Source of the DNA: Bin80 sp965208025
Lineage (GTDB): Bacteria; Bacteroidota; Rhodothermia; Rhodothermales; Bin80
Reading direction: 5' to 3'
NCBI GenBank assembly: GCA_965208025.1
Contig: OZ242302.1
Span: 3,162,001-3,226,000, forward strand
DNA length: 64,000 bases
Shown: piece after piece, positions 45,345-55,220 of the stretch
Layout of the letters: each line of letters opens with the position of its first letter
Numbering within the stretch: the first letter of the stretch is position 1
The notes under the pieces: model-generated
Database searches by the model: none
Seen by the model: only the letters and a program-made list of their open reading frames with translations
Told to the model about the DNA's origin: nothing
Program-made: the position numbers and the translations under genes

Positions 45345-48300
45345 GTTTCAATCCCCTGATGAGCGGGGCATAGAGTGCTATTGAGGTACGTCCAAATTAC
45401 AAGCGTTACCGCAAAACAGTTATGTTTCAATCCCCTGATGAGCGGGGCATAGAGTGCTATACAAATGATTTTCTTTTTATTTGCCCGCCGTTTTGACCAG
45501 GGTTTCAATCCCCTGATGAGCGGGGCATAGAGTGCTATAGTCTCATTCTGGGGGCGTGGGGGATCCCGACTACGGCCTGTTTCAATCCCCTGATGAGCGG
45601 GGCATAGAGTGCTATGCTGTCTCAGAGCTGAGATACGATGGAAAGGCCCCGCATGGGTTTCAATCCCCTGATGAGCGGGGCATAGAGTGCTATAAAGGCT
45701 CTCGCAACTCGCTACCCCGCTGCGTCGGCGGGGGTAAGTTTCAATCCCCTGATGAGCGGGGCATAGAGTGCTATTTGTTTTAACCAATTTTCGGATCGGC
45801 GCGGTGCTGGCCTGTTTCAATCCCCTGATGAGCGGGGCATAGAGTGCTATAGTCCAACCACAAAAGGCATGGAGACAGGTAGGGTGACGTTTCAATCCCC
45901 TGATGAGCGGGGCATAGAGTGCTATATGACAAATGTCATATACTATCAGGTTTTTAGACCCAACGAAGTTTCAATCCCCTGATGAGCGGGGCATAGAGTG
46001 CTATGAGACAAGGGATCTGGATGGGAGCCCAAAGAGTGCTTTAAAGTTTCAATCCCCTGATGAGCGGGGCATAGAGTGCTATAGGGCTTTAATCTCTACG
46101 CACACTGTTCTACCGACAGAGAGTTTCAATCCCCTGATGAGCGGGGCATAGAGTGCTATAGTGGAGATGTATCCGTCTATGACGAGCAAGCTCGTCAGTT
46201 TCAATCCCCTGATGAGCGGGGCATAGAGTGCTATACGATCTTCAACGCTCTCAGTCAGAAAGTCATGAATGACTTGTTTCAATCCCCTGATGAGCGGGGC
46301 ATAGAGTGCTGTTGCAGAAATCGTCGTCCGCTTTGGGGACGGCACATACATCCCGTTTCAATCCCCTGATGAGCGGGGCATAGAGTGCTATAGGTCAGAC
46401 TCTATCGGTCAGGAGATGTCAGTATTTATGGTTTCAATCCCCTGATGAGCGGGGCATAGAGTGCTATGAGGGAAGGCGAACGTTACTCTAACGAGTACTG
46501 GAAGTCGAAGTTTCAATCCCCTGATGAGCGGGGCATAGAGTGCTATTCAGACTGTATAAGTCTGGCGACGTATCCGTCTATGACGAGTTTCAATCCCCTG
46601 ATGAGCGGGGCATAGAGTGCTATCCAACCAACAAAAAAACCAAGATCCCCAAAACAGTTCTGAACACGTTTCAATCCCCTGATGAGCGGGGCATAGAGTG
46701 CTATCAGAGCTGAGATACGATGGCAAGGCCTCCTATGGAGGCGGGGCGTTTCAATCCCCTGATGAGCGGGGCATAGAGTGCTATTTTTCCGTCATCAGCC
46801 GCCGCGGCGGCTCATTGAGGGTCTGTTTCAATCCCCTGATGAGCGGGGCATAGAGTGCTATCAGATCTGAAATACGACGGGAAGTCCCCGCATGGAGTCG
46901 GGGTGTTTCAATCCCCTGATGAGCGGGGCATAGAGTGCTATCCATTGGAGCTTTTTCATTTGCAAGAGAACATTCAAATTTGAGTTTCAATCCCCTGATG
47001 AGCGGGGCATAGAGTGCTATCCTTCCGCTTCTCGTCGAAGTCAGACTGTATAAGTCTGGGTTTCAATCCCCTGATGAGCGGGGCATAGAGTGCTATGTGG
47101 GGCCGGACAGCTGGCGCCTAAAAAGTGTGGGGCCGGTCGTTTCAATCCCCTGATGAGCGGGGCATAGAGTGCTATTTACACAATGACCAAAAACACATCC
47201 GCAAACCCGCAAAGTTTCAATCCCCTGATGAGCGGGGCATAGAGTGCTATTTTAACCTTAATACTTAATACAATGATTTTTCTCTTCGTAATGTTTCAAT
47301 CCCCTGATGAGCGGGGCATAGAGTGCTATGTGTTCTGACCGATTGACAAAGAAGGTGCAGGCGAGTCGTTTCAATCCCCTGATGAGCGGGGCATAGAGTG
47401 CTATACATCATTACTCGTATTCTCGACTACATTAGTGGTCGGGAGTTTCAATCCCCTGATGAGCGGGGCATAGAGTGCTATAGAAGCTGTTGCTGAACGT
47501 CTTGGATGGAATGTGAGGTTTAGGTTTCAATCCCCTGATGAGCGGGGCATAGAGTGCTATAAAAATGAGCTATTTAGTATATCAGACGGATGGGAAGTAT
47601 TGTTTCAATCCCCTGATGAGCGGGGCATAGAGTGCTATAAACGATGGTGAAGGTCTTTCACGCCCTCAGTCAGAAAGGTTTCAATCCCCTGATGAGCGGG
47701 GCATAGAGTGCTATCTGAAACCATGAAACATTCAAGCAAATCACACTACACATGCGTTTCAATCCCCTGATGAGCGGGGCATAGAGTGCTATGACAGACA
47801 TCAGACGTGAAGACCGCACCATCGAAACGATGTTTCAATCCCCTGATGAGCGGGGCATAGAGTGCTATATTGACAAAGAAGGTGAGGAGTAGGATGGGGA
47901 TGGGGGAGTTTCAATCCCCTGATGAGCGGGGCATAGAGTGCTATATTGAGAACAAATACGGAAGTCATTGGAACATAGTACTCGAGAAGTTTCAATCCCC
48001 TGATGAGCGGGGCATAGAGTGCTATTCCTGCTGTGGCGTGTTTCACCGCACACTAGACACCGGTTTCAATCCCCTGATGAGCGGGGCATAGAGTGCTATG
48101 CTATGTGGAAGATGTTTACCACGATTGCATCCAGTATGGTTTCAATCCCCTGATGAGCGGGGCATAGAGTGCTATCATTAACCAAACCACACTACACAAT
48201 GTCCCCAAAAAACGCTGTTTCAATCCCCTGATGAGCGGGGCATAGAGTGCTATGGGCTGAAACCATGAAAAATTCTCATCATCAAAGAGCGCGCACGTTT

Positions 48301-51300
48301 CAATCCCCTGATGAGCGGGGCATAGAGTGCTATCTGATAGAAGCAATGTCTGACGCTCTAGATGTTGCCAAGTTTCAATCCCCTGATGAGCGGGGCATAG
48401 AGTGCTATGGGGTTGTGTTCGCGCAGCTCGAGGACGGCCGTTGGGCTGGTTTCAATCCCCTGATGAGCGGGGCATAGAGTGCTATTCTTCGAGCAAAACT
48501 GATCCTTGAAGAGTGTCTTGAAGCCATGTTTCAATCCCCTGATGAGCGGGGCATAGAGTGCTATTTCGAGATCGATACCCAGGCCGGCCTCCAGGTCTGG
48601 GAGCGTGTGTTTCAATCCCCTGATGAGCGGGGCATAGAGTGCTATCATCAACCAACAACCAACATGAAACTTTTGAAATTTTTGTTTCAATCCCCTGATG
48701 AGCGGGGCATAGAGTGCTATATATCTATGAAGAGATATGTCCCGATGGAGAAGGAAGTTATCAATGTTTCAATCCCCTGATGAGCGGGGCATAGAGTGCT
48801 ATTAAACCACACATCACAATGCCAACCCAAAAAACTTCCAAGTTTCAATCCCCTGATGAGCGGGGCATAGAGTGCTATCTGGTGGAAGTCAGACTGTATA
48901 AGTCTGGCGACGTCAGCTGGGTTTCAATCCCCTGATGAGCGGGGCATAGAGTGCTATACGAGTATAAAGATGAGACAGGGTACGTTAATGATGTTTTTGT
49001 TTCAATCCCCTGATGAGCGGGGCATAGAGTGCTATAATTCTCTTAGCGTTGCTTCCAGTGTGTCCAACTGTGCAGTTTCAATCCCCTGATGAGCGGGGCA
49101 TAGAGTGCTATCAGTCTGAAATGGATGAGTTTATATTTCAGCTACTCAGCTAGGTTTCAATCCCCTGATGAGCGGGGCATAGAGTGCTATACGAGGTAGC
49201 CCCTAGGTAGGAATCCCGCGAAATTCTGATGTTTCAATCCCCTGATGAGCGGGGCATAGAGTGCTATATCATCGCGCCACCGTATCCCTCCTCAATCGTA
49301 GTCTGTTGGGTTTCAATCCCCTGATGAGCGGGGCATAGAGTGCTATCATGAGTTGCCTCCTTTGTTTGACGTGCGGACTGATCCAGTTTCAATCCCCTGA
49401 TGAGCGGGGCATAGAGTGCTATTGGGAACTGTCCCACCAAGCATTCCCGTGGAAGCCGCCACCAGTTTCAATCCCCTGATGAGCGGGGCATAGAGTGCTA
49501 TCTTACCCGCTGAACTGCGTGACAAAATTTCTCTGGTCGATGTTTCAATCCCCTGATGAGCGGGGCATAGAGTGCTATTATTGGAATTTTTGCTAATTTC
49601 TTAAAGCAGGTATCCTTCAAGTTTCAATCCCCTGATGAGCGGGGCATAGAGTGCTATTAGTAACGCATTTAGACGTCTGCTGGGAATGTACTGAGAGTTT
49701 CAATCCCCTGATGAGCGGGGCATAGAGTGCTATATAGAAAATAAGTCCGTCCAAATGAAAAGTCTGTGCCGAGGTTTCAATCCCCTGATGAGCGGGGCAT
49801 AGAGTGCTATCCGATATAGAATACCGTCACTCCCTAACACAATTCCACCAGTTTCAATCCCCTGATGAGCGGGGCATAGAGTGCTATGATGTGTTGGTAG
49901 CGATCCAGGACAGGCATTTGTCGTATGTTTCAATCCCCTGATGAGCGGGGCATAGAGTGCTATAGACGGTTGCTAACGAGGTGCAGGCAGGATATATTCG
50001 GCTAGTTTCAATCCCCTGATGAGCGGGGCATAGAGTGCTATCAACAACTTCCCTGTCTTCACTTCGGGATTCTTGAACCAAAGTTTCAATCCCCTGATGA
50101 GCGGGGCATAGAGTGCTATGATGTGTTGGTAGCGATCCAGGACAGGCATTTGTCGTATGTTTCAATCCCCTGATGAGCGGGGCATAGAGTGCTATAGACG
50201 GTTGCTAACGAGGTGCAGGCAGGATATATTCGGCTAGTTTCAATCCCCTGATGAGCGGGGCATAGAGTGCTATCAACAACTTCCCTGTCTTCACTTCGGG
50301 ATTCTTGAACCAAAGTTTCAATCCCCTGATGAGCGGGGCATAGAGTGCTATAAAATGAACCGCCTACGACCCAGTTGTTGTTTGCACTGTGTTTCAATCC
50401 CCTGATGAGCGGGGCATAGAGTGCTATCAGTGGCCATGCCGTAGTAGCGAACGCCGCATCCCTGGTCACGTTTCAATCCCCTGATGAGCGGGGCATAGAG
50501 TGCTATATTCGCAAGCGCAATCCCCAATCTAATGCACCAAAACAGGTTTCAATCCCCTGATGAGCGGGGCATAGAGTGCTATTCTACTCCCTCAGTGCGG
50601 ATCAATCTCAAATCGGTGTAGCGCGTTTCAATCCCCTGATGAGCGGGGCATAGAGTGCTATTTATTTGCCCCTCCGGGCGATTAGTGTGTGTATGTAATA
50701 TACGTTTCAATCCCCTGATGAGCGGGGCATAGAGTGCTATTTACGATTGAAGAGGGATACGGTGGCGCGATGATCACAGCAAGTTTCAATCCCCTGATGA
50801 GCGGGGCATAGAGTGCTATACAATATCTGCATAGGCGTGATCGTCACTGATCCTGTTGTTTCAATCCCCTGATGAGCGGGGCATAGAGTGCTATAGGCGA
50901 CTAACTCTGTTCAAGCGCGTGCGAATGAGACGGAAGGTTTCAATCCCCTGATGAGCGGGGCATAGAGTGCTATTGAGTTTTTTGGAAATCATATCAGGAT
51001 CATCTAATGGTGTTTCAATCCCCTGATGAGCGGGGCATAGAGTGCTATAGGATGGAACCATCACGTTCACAGCCTACACGAACATCTGTTTCAATCCCCT
51101 GATGAGCGGGGCATAGAGTGCTATACAGTGGTGTAACGATAAGTCCAGTTATTGTTACCTATGTTTCAATCCCCTGATGAGCGGGGCATAGAGTGCTATC
51201 GCGGACTGTGAACCACCTTACACCCGAGCAATCGAATATGAGTTTCAATCCCCTGATGAGCGGGGCATAGAGTGCTATCGCAGTTGATCTTTGACGATGT

Positions 51301-52205
51301 GTGCACGGATAGCTACGGGTTTCAATCCCCTGATGAGCGGGGCATAGAGTGCTATAATTTTGCGGCGGCGAGTGCTTGTTCACGAATGATTCGGTTTCAA
51401 TCCCCTGATGAGCGGGGCATAGAGTGCTATTCAAGGAGCTGGTCACGGACTTGGGACCGGATTCTGTTGTTTCAATCCCCTGATGAGCGGGGCATAGAGT
51501 GCTATAAAGCACTTGAAAGGCTTTGGGCAAAGGGACAGATTCCTGAGTTTCAATCCCCTGATGAGCGGGGCATAGAGTGCTATCTGTACTACGGAGCCGC
51601 ACATGCAGGGTCAACGTCAACAGCGGGTTTCAATCCCCTGATGAGCGGGGCATAGAGTGCTATTTTTACTGGAACGGCGATGTAGATTATCTCGCCTGCG
51701 AAGAGTTTCAATCCCCTGATGAGCGGGGCATAGAGTGCTATATGTGTGGTACTCGGAGGAGTATAATCCATATGAGGACAGTTTCAATCCCCTGATGAGC
51801 GGGGCATAGAGTGCTATCATGGATGGGGAGGGGTACAAAACCTACACCTATTTTACCGGTTTCAATCCCCTGATGAGCGGGGCATAGAGTGCTATGTCTT
51901 ACTGGAACGGAGATGTGGATTACCTCGCCTGCAAGGGTTTCAATCCCCTGATGAGCGGGGCATAGAGTGCTATCGTCTTTGTTGCCCCCGTTCATGTCCG
52001 TACCCATCTCGGAGGTTTCAATCCCCTGATGAGCGGGGCATAGAGTGCTATCCGACACGGATTGGAGCGGTTGCTTCAGACATTGAGGCGGGTTTCAATC
52101 CCCTGATGAGCGGGGCATAGAGTGCTATATGAATGCCTGACCACGGAGTAGCGTCCCCATATCCAATTGTTTCAATCCCCTGATGAGCGGGGCATAGAGT
52201 GCTAT
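45345..52205 (-). CRISPR. CRISPR array, 89 repeats and 88 spacers, type III
   Basis: The 37-bp repeat begins GTTTCAATCCCC and ends CATAGAGTGCTAT on the plus strand. I located 89 copies, from 45345 to 52169, with spacers of 37-45 bases. All looked identical except the copy at 46276, which ends CTGT instead of CTAT. The CCCC and GGGG blocks can pair around TGATGAGC. On the minus strand the repeat ends in ATTGAAAC, the 8-nt crRNA handle typical of type III, so transcription runs right to left from a leader at 52206-52334. Decayed repeats at the left end agree with this polarity. A block of three units is duplicated at 49851-50314. Several spacer groups target alleles of the same phage genes (see findings). 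Confidence 0.98.
49851..50314 (-). repeat. Tandem duplication of three repeat-spacer units
   Basis: The 232-bp block 49851-50082 (three repeats with spacers beginning GATGTGTTGGTAGC, AGACGGTTGCTAAC and CAACAACTTCCCTG) is repeated exactly at 50083-50314. This is best explained by recombination between repeats. Confidence 0.95.
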
Positions 52206-52334
52206 AGCAAAATGGGTCAAAGAAAATGGAAATTTTGGATTCCCCAGTTTGATGTTAAGCAGAAAAACGAAGGTAAAGCCATTAGACCAACATATTTAGT
52301 CGCGAAATAATGGGCTTGGAACGTCAGTACATAC
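52206..52334 (-). promoter_or_regulatory. CRISPR leader
   Basis: This AT-rich stretch of about 129 bases lies between the terminator of the cas operon and the first repeat at the right end of the array. Adjacent to the repeat, the minus strand reads TTTCTTTGACCCATTTTGCT. It should contain the promoter for the precursor crRNA and the site where Cas1-Cas2 inserts new spacers. A -10-like TAAATAT is visible on the minus strand near 52297. No exact promoter assignment is possible by eye. Confidence 0.7.
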
Positions 52335-52368
52335 AAAAAGTGCCCCGAGATTCTAAAAATTCAGGGCA
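52335..52368 (-). terminator. Rho-independent terminator after cas2
   Basis: On the minus strand TGCCCTGA pairs with TCGGGGCA (8 bp with one T-G pair) around a 12-nt loop and is followed by C and five T residues. It would end the cas operon and separate it from the independently transcribed array. Confidence 0.75.
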
Positions 52369-52525
52369 AATACAAAAATCATTTGTATTCAAGTGAATCC
52401 AGATGTTAGGAAGTGTATTACAAAGACAGGTGACTTGATAATCAAGAGTAAAATATTGAAATTTCAATACTTTACAATCGTAACCACATACACTTTTTGA
52501 TCTCCATATGGTTACGAACAAGTCA

Positions 52526-52813
52526 TTAGACGACAAAAACATGTTCGCTACCAATGTCAGAAACTCCTTCTTGAATACCAAGATATATTCTTTTTGATTC
52601 ACAATTACTGCACATGAAGTATACGGCTACTTTATCCTCATTCAAGTCAATGAACTGTTTCACTTGGTTAAGGCAATGTTCAAGGATAGAGTGACTCACA
52701 ACTAATTCAAAAACGCTATTTTGAACACGATCTCCGAGGGAGTCCAGATAATCTGACACTTTGCGTCTGCGGGAGTCACAGGATATATCGTACGCAATGG
52801 CGTATCTCGGCAT
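52526..52813 (-). CDS. cas2: CRISPR adaptation protein Cas2
   Basis: This protein of about 95 residues bridges two Cas1 dimers during spacer acquisition. It has the ferredoxin-like start MPRYAIAYDISCDSRRRKVS with the conserved Asp after YD, then QNSVFELVVSHSILEHCL and a hydrophobic strand KVAVYFMCSNC. Frame is open to a TTG at 52819 overlapping the cas1 stop, but the ATG at 52813 is the natural start. It is the last gene of the minus-strand operon and is followed by a terminator and the array leader. Confidence 0.95.
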   Translation of the reverse strand: MPRYAIAYDISCDSRRRKVSDYLDSLGDRVQNSVFELVVSHSILEHCLNQVKQFIDLNEDKVAVYFMCSNCESKRIYLGIQEGVSDIGSEHVFVV

Positions 52814-52815
52814 TA

Positions 52816-53862
52816 TCAATGAGTATAAACCTCTCCAAGACGCAAAGATCGGTACTTGTGTTTACCCCGCAAATGTGCAGCCAAGCGGCTTACTTGGTGT
52901 CGAATTAATGCTTCAAGTGAAAATTCACTCTTGAGACCAGTTAAGGGCTTATCTAACATTGCCTCCCATCCACGAAAGAAAACACGCATACCCCTGCGGG
53001 TCAGCCTGATACCCCCTCTTTCCAAATCGTCCTCAAAGTGCTCCATGCGAAGCTGTCTTAAGTTGCACATACGAAGCACGAAACGATCCACAACTGGTGC
53101 ACGCAATTCTTCCAGTAGATCAAGTGCCAAACTTGGACGGCCCGATCGCCGCTGATGCATAAATCCAACATATGGATCGAAATTCTGAGCTTCAACTGTA
53201 CTTGCCAAGGTATTAGCCAATATTACATATCCTAAGGATAGGAGAGCGTTCGCCGGATCAGGAGGAGGGCGGCGTTCTCGTCCGTTGAAGGGGATATCTC
53301 CATCAAATCCAAATTTTAGACCTCTGAAATATGTTCGGGCAGCTGTCCCTTCATATCCTAATAATGATGCACGCTCAGTCGTATTAGCTATTTTCTCCTG
53401 CAAATCTTTCAAGTGACCTATTGAAGAACCGAGTTCTGGATGGTTGGTGCGATTTGACCGAATGGCTGACAATACTGAAATAGAATTATGAACTTTTCCA
53501 GCTACGAACTCCTTCGCCAACGCTAGTGCGCTGTCAGTATCAGTTGCTACTGAATACTGTTTGAGACGCAGATCTGCGGTACGTGAAAGCTCAGGCACCA
53601 TTCGACCCAAATAATCTCCATTCCGCTTAAACCACGCTACGGGAATTCCTTGCTCAAGGCAAAAACGCATTGCATGGCTTGTCATGTGAACTCGCCCTAC
53701 AATTGCAATAAGCTCAATTCGATGAGGCTCTACTTCAATCAACTCGCGCGTCTTCGTGGGTAACGGTCCGCGACCGTCTGGATCTTTGGATACCGTTACG
53801 ACGATTGATCCAGTGGAGAATCTTATCGTGGCGCCGGGTTCAGTAATGTATAGCGTTGGCAC
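52816..53862 (-). CDS. cas1: CRISPR integrase Cas1
   Basis: This 348-residue integrase inserts new spacers at the leader end. The catalytic Glu is in LLGYEGTAARTYF near residue 169. The His is in YVGFMHQRRSGRPSLALDLL near 235, followed by the acidic residues of DLLEELRAPVVDRFVL. PPPDPANALLSLGYVIL is the usual helical core. No reverse transcriptase or Cas6 domain is fused to it. It begins with GTG at 53862, 4 bases after the CARF gene stop. Confidence 0.96.
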   Translation of the reverse strand: MPTLYITEPGATIRFSTGSIVVTVSKDPDGRGPLPTKTRELIEVEPHRIELIAIVGRVHMTSHAMRFCLEQGIPVAWFKRNGDYLGRMVPELSRTADLRLKQYSVATDTDSALALAKEFVAGKVHNSISVLSAIRSNRTNHPELGSSIGHLKDLQEKIANTTERASLLGYEGTAARTYFRGLKFGFDGDIPFNGRERRPPPDPANALLSLGYVILANTLASTVEAQNFDPYVGFMHQRRSGRPSLALDLLEELRAPVVDRFVLRMCNLRQLRMEHFEDDLERGGIRLTRRGMRVFFRGWEAMLDKPLTGLKSEFSLEALIRHQVSRLAAHLRGKHKYRSLRLGEVYTH

Positions 53863-53866
53863 GTTA

Positions 53867-55204
53867 CTATTCAGGGCTGAAATTTATACTCCGTGCCATA
53901 TTCAGGTAGTCCTTGGCCTCGGGAAAATCATTGAGCAAGAAGCTTTCCAAGTCATCCATTGAAGCGCGTAGATTCACAATCTGCTCGGTGCTGGCCGCCG
54001 AGAATCCATGAATTAACAGGCTATGGTTGCGGTTTTTTTTCAAGAAGCCACATCTTTTATCACAGAGCTTGATAAGCTTTTTGCCCCTTGGGTCCCCCAA
54101 AAACTTAAGCAATCGGGCAACTTGAAATTGACCCGCTGTGGCAAATGACCGATTCTTAACCTTACGTCTACCTAATACGGCCGATCTTTCTTTCCTGAGA
54201 TGGTTTTCAAATTGCTTAATATTATCATCGTCTTCAGGCAATTGTCCACTATCATACCCCCTCTGGAAGAGACAGTATTGGCCGATTAGTTCCAAAACAC
54301 GATAACTTCGAACGTAGGCATCTTCATATAATCCGTCGCGTTGACGGCGCTCCGCATTCGCCAACATATCACAGGCTAATCGCTGAACATAAATTGCTGC
54401 TGTCGGCGCGTCTTGCCGATCAATGTCAGTTGCTAAGGCTTCAAGCCAGTTACATGCGTCCAATTTCGGAGCAAATGTCCCAGTACCAAATAGGCTCTGG
54501 TTCTTGTACCACTGATTAGTCGCATCCTTATAATCAAATCGGTCCCAAGCACTATAGACCCTGGCAGCAGCATGAATGGCTTGCAACGTTTTTCCCATTG
54601 TGTCCAGATACTCGGTGGTTTCAGGGTGCTTATTATAACCTTTGAGGAGGAGACATGCAGATTCAAAACTACCTCTGTGCATCAGGCGCTCTATTTGATT
54701 AAGCAATCGTCTGGTATTGACCAACTCAGTAGTTACTTCTTCAATTTTTTCCGAGCCAGAGGCAACCATACCTCGCTGGTCACGCTGGCTTCCTGAAACA
54801 TATCGAACACTAGAAATCTCTCTTGAAACCCCCACCATTAGCAGTGCAGCACTCATTGCCTTGGTGCCGCGGGTAAAATCTAACGTGATATCAACTTTGT
54901 CAACCCCCTGATTAATTAGATCTTCAAGAACACAATCAAAATGACCGTAGCATTCGTCCACATTGGTTTCCAGCCCAGAAGCCCCTAAGGGTTTGCACAT
55001 GATGGTTGCACCACCTCCAATATCTTGAATAAGATACTCAGCATTGGCTGTCGTTTCCTGAGATGGGAGCAGAACAACTTTGTCCCAGGTGCCCTTATCT
55101 ATACTCTTCATAAGAGGCTGAAATAAAGACTTCTCCAAATTCTTTTTATCCCCCGTGCCAACTGTAAGGACCAAAGCTTTCTTTCTGGTTTGTTGTGACT
55201 CCAT
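53867..55204 (-). CDS. CARF-HEPN ribonuclease (TIGR02710/Csm6-Csx1-like)
   Basis: This 445-residue protein has an N-terminal CARF Rossmann fold (KALVLTVGTGDKKNLEKSL and DITLDFTRGTKAMSAALLMV near residue 110) that should bind cyclic oligoadenylate made by Cas10. The helical C-terminal half ends in FLKKNRNHSLLIHGFS near 388-400. Its R-x6-H spacing fits a HEPN RNase active site. It resembles the TIGR02710 group of CRISPR accessory proteins. When activated it would cut RNA non-specifically and slow phage growth or the host. It lies between the Cmr genes and cas1 in the same operon, 16 bases after the fusion gene. Confidence 0.85.
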   Translation of the reverse strand: MESQQTRKKALVLTVGTGDKKNLEKSLFQPLMKSIDKGTWDKVVLLPSQETTANAEYLIQDIGGGATIMCKPLGASGLETNVDECYGHFDCVLEDLINQGVDKVDITLDFTRGTKAMSAALLMVGVSREISSVRYVSGSQRDQRGMVASGSEKIEEVTTELVNTRRLLNQIERLMHRGSFESACLLLKGYNKHPETTEYLDTMGKTLQAIHAAARVYSAWDRFDYKDATNQWYKNQSLFGTGTFAPKLDACNWLEALATDIDRQDAPTAAIYVQRLACDMLANAERRQRDGLYEDAYVRSYRVLELIGQYCLFQRGYDSGQLPEDDDNIKQFENHLRKERSAVLGRRKVKNRSFATAGQFQVARLLKFLGDPRGKKLIKLCDKRCGFLKKNRNHSLLIHGFSAASTEQIVNLRASMDDLESFLLNDFPEAKDYLNMARSINFSPE

Positions 55205-55220
55205 GTTTATGATGATAATA

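Noticed and set aside
45345..52205. Many small open frames with repeated FQSPDERGIECY or ALYAPLIRGLK peptides
   Set aside because: They are translations of the CRISPR repeat in different frames, not genes.
45345..52205. Reading the array as transcribed on the plus strand because the repeat begins GTTTCAATC
   Set aside because: The complement ends in ATTGAAAC, the normal crRNA handle, and the leader side and decayed end both support minus-strand transcription.
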